Of a stretch of DNA of 64,000 nucleotides, positions 1-8,756 are shown piece after piece. The notes below the pieces were generated by a model. It was not told the origin of the DNA and did not search any database. It saw only the letters and a list, made by a program, of their open reading frames with translations. The DNA comes from G013214665 sp964649815 (GTDB lineage Bacteria > Pseudomonadota > Alphaproteobacteria > Rhodobacterales > Rhodobacteraceae), in the NCBI GenBank assembly GCA_964649815.1, contig CAZYQC010000001.1, positions 124,001-188,000 on the forward strand. The letters run 5' to 3'. The translations under genes and the position numbers were made by a program. Within the stretch, counting starts at the first letter, position 1; every line of letters begins with the position of its first letter.

Positions 1-318
1 GCTGTGATCATCGCGCTGTCTGCGGGCGGATTTCAAACACCGGATACAGAGGCGCTTTTGTGGATTGGTGCGATGGGTCTTTTCGGTGGCTGCGCTGTTT
101 TGTGCCTTATCTACGCGTATCGTTTGACCGAACAAAGCAACCTCGCACCGTTCAGCTACTTTGGCATTCCAATCGCATTCGGGCTGGGGTGGTTGTTCTT
201 TGATGAGGCCCCCTGGAACGAGTTGTTTCCAGGCGCCCTTTTGATCATCGCGTCGGGTCTGGTGATTGTGTTCCGCGAGCGTCGGAAAGCACAAAAAACG
301 GCTACCACCCAAACATGA
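1..318 (+). CDS. DMT/EamA-family permease, C-terminal part (5' end cut by window)
   Basis: The frame is open from base 1, so the true start lies outside the window. The roughly 105 visible residues form three or four hydrophobic segments (near residues 17-38, 47-65 and 74-88) separated by short polar turns, and end in a basic RERRKAQK tail. This fits the second half of an EamA drug/metabolite transporter, an inner-membrane exporter or importer of small metabolites. The substrate cannot be inferred. The last 17 bases overlap the end of the convergent RTX gene. Confidence 0.75.
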   Translation, partial: AVIIALSAGGFQTPDTEALLWIGAMGLFGGCAVLCLIYAYRLTEQSNLAPFSYFGIPIAFGLGWLFFDEAPWNELFPGALLIIASGLVIVFRERRKAQKTATTQT

Positions 319-2743
319 TGTCCGCCTCTTGAACCGCGTTTGCATCCACGCCAACGAGGGTGACTTGCGTGTTTCCAAAAGCGAGGCGTGCATCTTGGCC
401 GGTTTGGGTCAACGACAGGTTTTGCGATGCGGCATCAGAGGCGAGGATTTGAATCCTGTCCGCACCGGGCGAGAAGTCCAAAATCGTATCTTGCCCGTGG
501 TCCAACCCAAAAACAAAGAGATCCCGGCCACCGTCTCCGCGCAGGACGTCATTCCCCGCTCCGCCCCAAAAGCGATCATGCCCTGCGCCACCGATAAGCG
601 TGTCGTCTCCAGTGTTGCCAAACAGGACGTCGTCCCCAAGACCGCCATCGAGAAGATCGTTGCCATTACCGCCCACCAGTGCGTCTTTCCCGTCTTGCCC
701 GTAAAGCTCGTCTGGATCGTTGCCGCCGCTTAGCGCATCGTCGCCCGGCCCGCCAAACAGGACATCACGATCACCAGCGCCCCAAAGCTCATCATCGCCG
801 GCTTGGCCATCCAGCTCATCTTGAGAGGCGCCACCATCCAGTGTATCGCGCCCAGCGCCGCCCAGGATAATGTCGCGCCCGCTTCCGCCAAAGGCGATGT
901 CATCGCCGTCGCCAAGGATCAATCGATCATTCCCCCCGTCGGCCAGAACAAAGTCATTGCCCGGGCCGCCTTCGACGACGTCATTGTCAGGACCGGCCAC
1001 AATCAGGTCATCGCCGTCATCGCCATAAAGCCGGTCGTGGCCGGTGCCGCCGTCGATCGTATCGTCACCTTGGCCACCCCGGATCGTGTCTTCGCCAATC
1101 TCACCGAGGATCGTATCGTCTCCATCTGCGCCAGCGATGTCATCATCGCCTTCACCGCCCAAAATGGTGTCGTTCAGTTCTGTACCGGTAAGCGTGTCGT
1201 TCGCGCTGGTCCCGATTATCTGATCTGAGTCGCCGTTAAGGTCGAGGTCGGGCGTGGAGAACAAATGATCCGCGTAGTGAAATTCAGCGCCAAAAATGTC
1301 CTGCCGTTCCAGGCTGGTTTGATCCGAGCTTGTCACAGTGATGATCGCGTCGCGAAAAAGCACGATAGCGCCAGTGCTTGTCGTCGTCACATCCAGCTGC
1401 GACGGTGCGCGCAGGAAGAGGAACGCGGACATATCGATCACATCGACACCAACCTGAAAGTCTTCGATCACGAACTGCGCATCGGTGTCTTGCAGAACAA
1501 AGATGTCCGCCCCGTTCCCACCGCGCATCGTCAGGTCGTGCCCCCGGGCAACCAAAATGTCGTCGCCCGCGCCGCCGTCGAGTTCTCCCGCATACTCCGA
1601 TGGGGCAAGCAGAACGTCATCCCCTGATGTCCCGCTTTGGGTGGTGGCCTCTGTCACGACAACACCCAAGTTGGAAAGATCACTTCCGAAATGCGCGATG
1701 CCTCCGTCGCCTTGGCTGGTGACAAAGGTGTGCAACGTGCCGTCTACGATATGGGTGTCCAGGTCGGTGACGTTCATCAGGCCGTGGCCAACCTGGTGCA
1801 CAATCGTTTCAAGGTGGACCAGGCGTCCGGTGGGCAGCAGCTTGAACATCGTCAAGCCATCGTCACCACCGCCCGCAACGACAAATACGTGGTCACCAGC
1901 CTCAGATACGCTGAGCGTCTGAACAGATCCAAAGCGGGTTTCGCGATTGTCGATCAGATGGTCGGTTTGGATCAAGGCACCGTCGGATTGCACTTGCGCC
2001 ACACTGATGCTGTTAGAGCCTGCTGCGGCAACGGTAACGAACTGCGATCCAAAGGCAGACACGGTTTCCAAAGCGGTCGGGTCGGAAATCCACAGACCGT
2101 TCGATGGACCAAGGCGGTCCACCTCGTGCAACGCGCCATCTTGGGGCCGAACATCCAGGGTGAAGAGCTCATTCGTCGCCCGATGAAGCGCCAAAACGAG
2201 AGAACGTTCTGATGTGTTGATGGCCGACAGATGTGCAAAACCTTGCGCACCCAGGTCGTAGTGAACCTCATTCGCGGTCTCGTCCAATGGCACGCCGTAA
2301 ACGTCTCCTGCAGATGGGTCCGACACATACAGGAATGCGCCGTCTGCCGTTGACACATGCGCCAAGCTGCCTGCCAAAGAGATGCTGTTCGGCAATGAGG
2401 CGATGCTTTGGACGTCGCCCAAGTGACCCTGAGCCGTCAAAGCATAGGCCATCAAACCTGTGCTGCTATTGCCGCCAACGATCAGCATCGGCTGACCGCT
2501 GATTGATACCACGTCAAATGTCTGACTCAGATCCGTTTGGAAAGTGCAAGGAAAAAAGCGTTCCTCAGTCCTGGTCAGCGTTTGACCGTCAGCCTCAACG
2601 CGAAAGGCCAACACGCCGCCTTCACCCCCGTTGCGCGCATAAACATAAGTGCCGGTCGAAAGCTCTACGACCTCGACCCCCGACAATCCGTGATTCAACA
2701 ACGGATCGCTTGATGCGCCGCGCCCGCGATACGACAATTCCAT
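302..2743 (-). CDS. RTX calcium-binding protein with N-terminal beta-propeller-like region
   Basis: 813 residues. Residues 1 to about 365 are repetitive beta-rich sequence resembling lactonase/YVTN-type propellers. A first RTX-like module begins near residue 368 (GTSGDDV, GGAGDDILV). A long run of GGxGxDxLx nonapeptides, which bind calcium as a parallel beta-roll, fills about 505-730. The C-terminus (DLFVFGLDHGQDTILDF, then a small-residue tail) looks like a type I secretion signal, and there is no N-terminal signal peptide. The expected role is an exported surface or extracellular protein folding on calcium outside the cell. No T1SS ABC/HlyD genes are nearby. The start is supported by AGGTGG just upstream. 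Its ligand or enzymatic activity is unknown. Confidence 0.85.
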   Translation of the reverse strand: MELSYRGRGASSDPLLNHGLSGVEVVELSTGTYVYARNGGEGGVLAFRVEADGQTLTRTEERFFPCTFQTDLSQTFDVVSISGQPMLIVGGNSSTGLMAYALTAQGHLGDVQSIASLPNSISLAGSLAHVSTADGAFLYVSDPSAGDVYGVPLDETANEVHYDLGAQGFAHLSAINTSERSLVLALHRATNELFTLDVRPQDGALHEVDRLGPSNGLWISDPTALETVSAFGSQFVTVAAAGSNSISVAQVQSDGALIQTDHLIDNRETRFGSVQTLSVSEAGDHVFVVAGGGDDGLTMFKLLPTGRLVHLETIVHQVGHGLMNVTDLDTHIVDGTLHTFVTSQGDGGIAHFGSDLSNLGVVVTEATTQSGTSGDDVLLAPSEYAGELDGGAGDDILVARGHDLTMRGGNGADIFVLQDTDAQFVIEDFQVGVDVIDMSAFLFLRAPSQLDVTTTSTGAIVLFRDAIITVTSSDQTSLERQDIFGAEFHYADHLFSTPDLDLNGDSDQIIGTSANDTLTGTELNDTILGGEGDDDIAGADGDDTILGEIGEDTIRGGQGDDTIDGGTGHDRLYGDDGDDLIVAGPDNDVVEGGPGNDFVLADGGNDRLILGDGDDIAFGGSGRDIILGGAGRDTLDGGASQDELDGQAGDDELWGAGDRDVLFGGPGDDALSGGNDPDELYGQDGKDALVGGNGNDLLDGGLGDDVLFGNTGDDTLIGGAGHDRFWGGAGNDVLRGDGGRDLFVFGLDHGQDTILDFSPGADRIQILASDAASQNLSLTQTGQDARLAFGNTQVTLVGVDANAVQEADIMFGW

Positions 2744-2872
2744 AGCTCACCACCTGCCTTGCCTGTCGCAGACACATTTGCCGTGCAGCAGGGGTTTTGC
2801 GGGTCGATAATGGGGCGCGGACGCGTCTTAAGCGATGCGTTTTAATAGGATTATCCGGGGTTTTTAAATCAC
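2744..2872. other. Intergenic gap between RTX gene and DUF2793 gene
   Basis: 129 bases between two minus-strand genes. It must hold the RTX gene's ribosome site and probably its promoter. No convincing terminator hairpin or -35/-10 pair was recognised. Confidence 0.4.
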
Positions 2873-3976
2873 TTAAACCCAGCGCCCAACAGCAAGGCCG
2901 CATACACCTGTGATTTGGGCAGACGATGCCAGAGCGTTTGCCGCCGTTGCTTTGTGCAGCGTGGCAACGGCGTCGGTCGCCGTACTGTCCTGTGTCACGA
3001 TTGCGACGTCTCCCGGAGCGATATCCGTCCACTGGGCGCTAGCGGTTGGCAAGGAAAAGGTGACCATCGGTGGCGCCACAAATCCCGCTGGAAAGGTCCA
3101 GCTTGCAGTCAAATGGGTCGCGGATGCCTGCACCAAATCAAGCGCGGGAAAGTGGCACATCATTGTACCGTCTGCCCAGCGCACAGATTGGCCATTTGCA
3201 TTTGACACCGCTTCGATCACTGCGCCTGACGGGTTAGATCCGGCCATCGCGACAGGACCCAAAAGGTTGCCCGGTCCATAGACAAAATCCGCCCGCGCAA
3301 GCCGCCCGGTGCTTGTGTCCGTTTCATTAAGTTGAATGGCTTCGCCTGTGACAACACCAGTTGCTGCGTCAAACTCCATCGCGTTGACCCAACTTGTCCC
3401 ATCTGGCGACACTTTGATGGAGAATGCATCCGAACCAGACAGGCCCATTTCCGCCCGCCCTGAAAATCCCGACTGAAACAACAAGGATGCTGTATCTGAC
3501 GCGCCTGCCTTGTTCAGCTTCATCTGGTGACCCGCACCATCATGAGAGAACAAAGTCGCATCCGAAGCGACGCTGAATCGGTTCGTCATATCGGCAGAAG
3601 CGTTGACGGCAAAAAGCGCGGGCGCGCTGCCCAATTGCAAAGCCGATTGCCAAGCGCCCGCCGTCCACACCGCCAACTCGGTCTGGGCAACATCCCAAAC
3701 CACGACACCGTCACGCAAAGGCACAAAGACCCAGCCATTGTTGTTGAAACTAGCCAAGGCGTGTTGATGCATTTGCCAGGCACCACTGGGTGCAGATCCG
3801 ATGGCCCAGGTGTCTCCGCTTTGCGGATTGGTGGGCGGGTCGTTCACATCGCGCCCCAAAACGCTGACCTGAACAAGCGCGTCCAGCAAATCCAGGCTTT
3901 GATTATGCGTGACGTGCTTTTGCGCCTGCGCAGGGAGGATGTACGGCAAGTTTAAATTCGGCGACGTGTCAGACAT
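2873..3976 (-). CDS. DUF2793 domain protein (phage/GTA fibre-like)
   Basis: 367 residues from the chosen ATG, preceded by GAAGAGGGGTCTCC; an upstream in-frame start at 4045 lacks such a site. Residues about 5-95 match the DUF2793 pattern seen in phage-like tail or spike proteins: a conserved LPYILPAQAQKHVTHNQ opening, then GDTWAIG and W-rich segments. The remainder is beta-rich with many Ala, Ser and Thr, as in fibres. From memory, DUF2793 is also found in GhsA, a head-spike protein of the Rhodobacter gene transfer agent encoded away from the GTA cluster. No capsid, terminase or tail genes are seen here, so it is a stand-alone gene beside the RTX and rhamnose genes. A cell-surface or spike role is inference. 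Confidence 0.7.
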   Translation of the reverse strand: MSDTSPNLNLPYILPAQAQKHVTHNQSLDLLDALVQVSVLGRDVNDPPTNPQSGDTWAIGSAPSGAWQMHQHALASFNNNGWVFVPLRDGVVVWDVAQTELAVWTAGAWQSALQLGSAPALFAVNASADMTNRFSVASDATLFSHDGAGHQMKLNKAGASDTASLLFQSGFSGRAEMGLSGSDAFSIKVSPDGTSWVNAMEFDAATGVVTGEAIQLNETDTSTGRLARADFVYGPGNLLGPVAMAGSNPSGAVIEAVSNANGQSVRWADGTMMCHFPALDLVQASATHLTASWTFPAGFVAPPMVTFSLPTASAQWTDIAPGDVAIVTQDSTATDAVATLHKATAANALASSAQITGVCGLAVGRWV

Positions 3977-4126
3977 GGAGACCCCTCTTCTTTGTCGCGC
4001 GAATTCATTCGGTTCATGTGTTAACGTTTCTGAAGCGGTGCGCACGCATCATCGGTCAAACGCGCAACGCTGGGCGGATCACGTGTGACGTGTTAGGCCG
4101 TCGGGACTGAGGCAGTGATCTAAGCG

Positions 4127-4999
4127 ATGGCAATGCGGGTTTTGGTTTTCGGGGCGAACGGGCAATTGGGCTCAGCGCTGATGCGTTTGTACCCAGATCA
4201 AGTATTTGGCCTCTTGCGGGCGGACGTGGATCTGACATCCCGCAACGCGGTCCACTCCAAAGTGATCGAGTTACGCCCAGACGCGATCATTAACGCAGCG
4301 GCGTTCACGGATGTGGATGGCGCCGAAAACGATTTGGAAACGGCTATGGCCGTCAATGGCGATGCCGTCGCCACCATCGCAGCCGTGGCTGGCGCGTCGG
4401 ACATTCCGCTGGTGCATGTGTCGACAGATTATGTGTTCGACGGCTCAGGACCGTCCCCACACCGACCCGAAGACCCGACCGCGCCACTGAACGCCTATGG
4501 CCTCTCCAAGCGGGCTGGAGAACAGGCAATCGCTCAAACATCCGTGCGGGCCGCCATTCTGCGCACGTCTTGGGTCTTTTCAGAAACCGGCAAGAACTTT
4601 GCCAAAACCATGCTGCGGTTGGGCGAAACACACGACAGTCTGCGGGTGATTGATGATCAAGTTGGGGGGCCAACACCAGCAAATGATCTGGCCCATGCGA
4701 CAATGGCTTTGGCCCGCGGGTTGACCGCGCACAGCATTGCCCCTGACATTTATCATTTTTCCGGCTCGCCCGACGTAAGCTGGGCCGACTTCGCGCAAGC
4801 GATCTTTCTGGAAAGCAATCAAAAGGTCGAAATAGAACGCGTCTCTACGGCGGCGTATGGTCAAAAGATCGCGCAAAGACCTTTGAATTCCCGGCTAGAC
4901 TGTGCGTCATTTACAAAGGCGACTGGGCTGGAACGGCCAGATTGGCGCCTCGCGCTCAAAGAGCTTGTGGCGCAATGGGAAAAAGGTGACGTAGTTTGA
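4127..4999 (+). CDS. rfbD: dTDP-4-dehydrorhamnose reductase
   Basis: 290 residues. It catalyses the last step of dTDP-L-rhamnose synthesis, reducing dTDP-4-keto-L-rhamnose with NAD(P)H in the cytoplasm. Visible features are the Rossmann motif GANGQLGSAL near residues 9-18, the VHVSTDYVFDG segment, and the YGLSKRAGE active-site Tyr/Lys pair. Length is normal for the family. A second ATG two codons downstream is an equally possible start; neither has a strong ribosome site. It overlaps rfbA by 4 bases, which implies coupled translation. Confidence 0.93.
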   Translation: MAMRVLVFGANGQLGSALMRLYPDQVFGLLRADVDLTSRNAVHSKVIELRPDAIINAAAFTDVDGAENDLETAMAVNGDAVATIAAVAGASDIPLVHVSTDYVFDGSGPSPHRPEDPTAPLNAYGLSKRAGEQAIAQTSVRAAILRTSWVFSETGKNFAKTMLRLGETHDSLRVIDDQVGGPTPANDLAHATMALARGLTAHSIAPDIYHFSGSPDVSWADFAQAIFLESNQKVEIERVSTAAYGQKIAQRPLNSRLDCASFTKATGLERPDWRLALKELVAQWEKGDVV

Positions 5000-5865
5000 A
5001 GCGTAAAGGCATCATATTGGCAGGCGGAACAGGGTCGCGGTTGTTTCCGATTACGCAAGCCGTCTCAAAGCAGCTGTTGCCAATCTACGATAAACCAATG
5101 GTTTATTATCCTTTGTCCGTTCTGATGTTGGCCGGCGTGCAAGAGATTGCCGTGATCACAACACCCGAAGATCAGCACCAGTTCCAAAAACTGATGGGCG
5201 ACGGCGGCCAATGGGGGCTATCTCTGAGCTATATCACCCAGCCGTCGCCGGACGGCCTGGCACAGGCTTATGTCCTGGCCGAAGACTTTTTGGCAGGCGC
5301 ACCATCCATCCTTGTTCTTGGTGACAACATCTTTTTCGGTCATGGGTTAACCGATTTGCTGCACAAAGCATCCGCCCAGACCGATGGCGCGACGATCTTT
5401 GGATACCGCGTTCAAAACCCGCAACGCTATGGCGTGGTCACGTTTGACGAAACATGGAAGGCGACCGCGATTGAGGAAAAACCGGAAATCCCAGCCTCGC
5501 CCTATGCGGTCACTGGGCTCTATTTTGCGGATGGCACCGCCCCGGACCGCGCAAAAAAGCTTACACCGTCGAAACGGGGGGAGCTTGAGATAACTGCCCT
5601 TTTGGAAAGCTATTTGACGGATGGTGCCTTGTCGGTCGAAAGGATGGGGCGCGGGTATGCTTGGCTAGACACTGGCACCCACAGCAGTTTGTTGGAGGCC
5701 GGAAACTTTGTGCGCACCTTGCAATCGCGGCAAGACCAACAAGTCGGATGCCCCGAAGAGATCGCGTATGAACAAGGGTGGATTTCTGCTGCAGATTTGA
5801 AAGAGCTGGCAAAACAATACGGTAATACGAGCTATGGACAGTATCTGAGCCGTCTACTCCAATAA
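4996..5865 (+). CDS. rfbA: glucose-1-phosphate thymidylyltransferase
   Basis: 289 residues. It makes dTDP-glucose from dTTP and glucose-1-phosphate, the first committed step toward dTDP-L-rhamnose. The N-terminal nucleotide-binding signature AGGTGSRLFPIT is present, followed by KQLLPIYDKPM and the LGDNIFFGHG metal/sugar-binding segment. The start codon is TTG, overlapping the rfbD stop (TTGA). Length is standard. Its 3' end overlaps the convergent rfbB by 12 bases. Confidence 0.95.
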   Translation: MKRKGIILAGGTGSRLFPITQAVSKQLLPIYDKPMVYYPLSVLMLAGVQEIAVITTPEDQHQFQKLMGDGGQWGLSLSYITQPSPDGLAQAYVLAEDFLAGAPSILVLGDNIFFGHGLTDLLHKASAQTDGATIFGYRVQNPQRYGVVTFDETWKATAIEEKPEIPASPYAVTGLYFADGTAPDRAKKLTPSKRGELEITALLESYLTDGALSVERMGRGYAWLDTGTHSSLLEAGNFVRTLQSRQDQQVGCPEEIAYEQGWISAADLKELAKQYGNTSYGQYLSRLLQ

Positions 5866-6894
5866 GCCCAACCTCTTGCCAGCGCCATCGCGCTGCAGCA
5901 AAGGCCGCCACCAGTCTTCGTTGTCGAGATACCACGCTACCGTGCGGCGTAGACCCGTTTCCAAATCAACCGAAGGTGTCCAGCCAAGCTCGGCCTCAAG
6001 GCGCCTGGCATCGATTGCGTATCGCGCGTCATGCCCTGGGCGATCTTCGACAAAGGTGATGTGTTGCGCGTAAGGCTGCGGGCCGGGCTTCAAATCATCA
6101 AGGATGTTGCACACCAGCCGAACCAACCCGACATTCGCCACCTCTGAATTGCCGCCGACGTTATAGCTGCGACCGACTTCGCCCCTTTGAAGTATCGTCA
6201 GCAAAGCGTCGGCGTGATCTTCGACAAAAAGCCAGTCGCGCACGTTCGACCCGTCCCCATAAACCGGTATCGCCTGTCCGGCGAGCGCATTCAGAATGAC
6301 CACGGGGATCAGTTTTTCGGGAAACTGGAACGGGCCATAGTTGTTTGAGCAATTGGAGGTCACAACCGGCAAGCCGTAGGTCTCACCCCAAGCCCTGACA
6401 AGATGATCAGACGCCGCCTTGGAGGCCGCATAGGGCGAATTCGGCGCATAGGGCGTGGTTTCTTTGAACTTGCCGTCAGGCCCCAAAGAGCCAAAAACCT
6501 CATCGGTCGATACGTGGTGAAAACGAAAACCTGACCGCCGCCCGGATTTTTCCCAATATGCGCGCGCCGCTTGCAAAAGAGTAAAGGTGCCCATCACGTT
6601 CGTTCGCATAAAGGCATCGGGCCCATCGATACTGCGGTCGACGTGGCTCTCTGCGGCGAGGTGCAGAACGGCGTCGGGGCTGTGCTGATCGAAAACGTCT
6701 TGCATCGCGACGGGATCAGCCACATCAGCTTTGACAAAGGCATAGCCGGGGTGTTTGGAAACCGCTTCGACACTGCTCAGGCTGGCCGCATACGTCAGCG
6801 CATCCACGTTGACGACCTCGTGCCCGGCACCAATTGCTTGTCGAACCAGGGTCGAGCCGATGAAACCAGCCCCGCCAGTGATCAAAATCTTCAC
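5854..6894 (-). CDS. rfbB: dTDP-glucose 4,6-dehydratase
   Basis: 346 residues. It converts dTDP-glucose to dTDP-4-keto-6-deoxyglucose, the second rhamnose step. The NAD-binding GGAGFIGS lies at residues 7-14, the catalytic T130-D131-E132 trio is present, and the YxxxK motif is Y155/K159, all as expected for an extended short-chain dehydrogenase. It overlaps rfbC upstream by 4 bases (same strand) and rfbA downstream by 12 bases (convergent), so the four rhamnose genes form two head-on pairs. Confidence 0.95.
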   Translation of the reverse strand: MKILITGGAGFIGSTLVRQAIGAGHEVVNVDALTYAASLSSVEAVSKHPGYAFVKADVADPVAMQDVFDQHSPDAVLHLAAESHVDRSIDGPDAFMRTNVMGTFTLLQAARAYWEKSGRRSGFRFHHVSTDEVFGSLGPDGKFKETTPYAPNSPYAASKAASDHLVRAWGETYGLPVVTSNCSNNYGPFQFPEKLIPVVILNALAGQAIPVYGDGSNVRDWLFVEDHADALLTILQRGEVGRSYNVGGNSEVANVGLVRLVCNILDDLKPGPQPYAQHITFVEDRPGHDARYAIDARRLEAELGWTPSVDLETGLRRTVAWYLDNEDWWRPLLQRDGAGKRLGLLE

Positions 6895-7460
6895 GAAACG
6901 TCCTCAAACGCAAAGGGCGAGCGCAGTTGCGACAGGCAGGCCGCCTCGGCGTCACGTTGATTGATCACACTTGGCCCATTTGGCAGGTCCCAGTTAATGC
7001 CGACGTCCGGGCAATCCCAACGCAGGACACCTTCGGCTTCCGAGCGGTACGGCGCCGACGCCTTATAGAGCACTTCGGCGTCTGAAGTGCGTGTTACAAA
7101 TCCGTGGGCGAAGCCTTCCGGCACGAAAAGCTGTTTGCGGTTTTCAGCGCTCAGCTCGACCCCAACCCAGTTCCCAAACGTTGGCGAGCCGACGCGGATG
7201 TCGACTGCAACGTCCCAAATTGCGCCCCGCCCACAGCGGACCAGCTTGGCCTGCGCCACCGGAGGCGATTGAAAATGCAACCCTCTGAGCGTGCCTGCCG
7301 TGGTGGAGATGGACTGGTTGTCCTGCACCCATGTACGATCCAATCCCGCCTTTGACATCCGCTCTGCGTTCCATGTCTCAGCGAATTGACCGCGCTCGTC
7401 GCCGAAAACGGCCGGTGTCAGAACAATGACGTCAGGAATGCTGGTCTGCTCTGTCTTCAA
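6891..7460 (-). CDS. rfbC: dTDP-4-dehydrorhamnose 3,5-epimerase
   Basis: 189 residues, cupin fold, the third rhamnose step. The GLHFQ motif carrying the catalytic His, the GFAHGF motif and the downstream active-site Tyr in LYKASAPY are all present. The start codon is TTG, three bases after the pncB stop; no other in-frame ATG precedes the conserved region. The close spacing suggests co-transcription with pncA-pncB upstream and rfbB downstream. Confidence 0.93.
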   Translation of the reverse strand: MKTEQTSIPDVIVLTPAVFGDERGQFAETWNAERMSKAGLDRTWVQDNQSISTTAGTLRGLHFQSPPVAQAKLVRCGRGAIWDVAVDIRVGSPTFGNWVGVELSAENRKQLFVPEGFAHGFVTRTSDAEVLYKASAPYRSEAEGVLRWDCPDVGINWDLPNGPSVINQRDAEAACLSQLRSPFAFEDVS

Positions 7461-7463
7461 GGG

Positions 7464-8756
7464 CTACACCACCACTTCGATCTCTTCCTGAGCACCGACG
7501 CTGAACACCCGTTTGTACCGCGCCACCTCTTCGGCAGGCCCCATCGCTTTGCGTGGATTGTCCGATAGTTTCACAGTCGGTCGACCATTGGCGGACACAG
7601 CTTTGCAAACCAAAGAGAAGGGCGCCAACGCATCATCGGCGGCAAGCCCTTTGAAGTCGTTGGTCAGCATCGTGCCCCAGCCAAACGAGAACTTTACACG
7701 GCCCGTGAACTGCCGGTGCAGGGAAATGATTTTGTCCACGTCCAAGCCGTCGGAAAAGATGATAAGCTTGTCCTTAGGATCCTCGCCACGCTTTTCCCAC
7801 CAGTCGATCGCAACCTCGGCGCCGGTTGCCGGATCGCCGCTATCAACGCGAATCCCCGTCCACCCGGCAAGCCAATCTGGCGCGTTTTCGAGAAAGCCTT
7901 TTGTCCCGTAGGTGTCAGGCAAGATGATCCGCAAATTGCCGTCATGCTCTTCGTGCCAATCGCTCAGAACGTCGTAGGGCGCTTGGGCCAAGGCTTCGTC
8001 GGTTTCCGCAAGCGCTGAATACACCATCGGCAACTCATGGGCATTGGTTCCTATCGCCTCCAAATCGCGGTTTTTTGCGATCAGACAGTTTGACGTACCG
8101 ATGAACTTGCCACGCAACCCTTCGTACATGGCTTGCACGGCCCAATCCTGCCAGAGAAACGAATGCCGCCTGCGCGTTCCAAAGTCAGCGACACGTAAAT
8201 CGTCCAGATCGCGGAGCGCCTCGATCTTTTCCCAGAGTTTCGTCATAGCCCGCGCATAGAGAACTTGCAGCTCGAACCGTCCCATGCGGTTCAAAACCGC
8301 ACGCCCACGCAACTCCATCAGAACGGAAAGCGCAGGGATCTCCCACAGCATGACCTCGGGCCACGACCCTTCGAAGGTCAGTTCGTATTGATCGCCGCGG
8401 CGCTCCAAATGGTAGTCCGGCAAGCGCAAGTTCTCGAACCATTCCATAAAGTCCGGACGGAACATCTGGCGTTTGCCATAAAACGTGTTTCCGCGCAGCC
8501 ATGTACTTTCGCCACGACTAAGGCTGAGTGAGCGGATATGATCCAGCTGTTCGCGTAATTCGCCTTCGTCAATAAGTTTGGCCATTGGCACATGATCGGA
8601 TCGATTGATCAGGCTGAAGGTGACTTTGGTTTCAGGCTTGTTGCGGAAAATAGATTGACACATCAAGAGCTTGTAAAAGTCTGTGTCAATCAAAGACCGC
8701 ACAATGGGGTCGATCTTCCATTTGTGGTTCCAAACCCGCGTGGCGATATCAACCAT
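7464..8756 (-). CDS. pncB: nicotinate phosphoribosyltransferase
   Basis: 430 residues. It couples nicotinate and PRPP to nicotinate mononucleotide in NAD salvage. Recognisable segments are DTDFYKLLM near the N-terminus, EIPALSVLMEL, the GTNAHELPM loop, RVDSGDP and the FGWGTMLTND phosphate-binding region. It overlaps the upstream nicotinamidase gene by 8 bases. Together the two convert nicotinamide to nicotinate mononucleotide. Confidence 0.94.
   Translation of the reverse strand: MVDIATRVWNHKWKIDPIVRSLIDTDFYKLLMCQSIFRNKPETKVTFSLINRSDHVPMAKLIDEGELREQLDHIRSLSLSRGESTWLRGNTFYGKRQMFRPDFMEWFENLRLPDYHLERRGDQYELTFEGSWPEVMLWEIPALSVLMELRGRAVLNRMGRFELQVLYARAMTKLWEKIEALRDLDDLRVADFGTRRRHSFLWQDWAVQAMYEGLRGKFIGTSNCLIAKNRDLEAIGTNAHELPMVYSALAETDEALAQAPYDVLSDWHEEHDGNLRIILPDTYGTKGFLENAPDWLAGWTGIRVDSGDPATGAEVAIDWWEKRGEDPKDKLIIFSDGLDVDKIISLHRQFTGRVKFSFGWGTMLTNDFKGLAADDALAPFSLVCKAVSANGRPTVKLSDNPRKAMGPAEEVARYKRVFSVGAQEEIEVVV

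Noticed and set aside
302..1230. Tandem-repeat DNA or CRISPR-like array
   Set aside because: The periodic sequence encodes GGxGxD RTX repeats in frame; units vary at the DNA level and there are no spacers.
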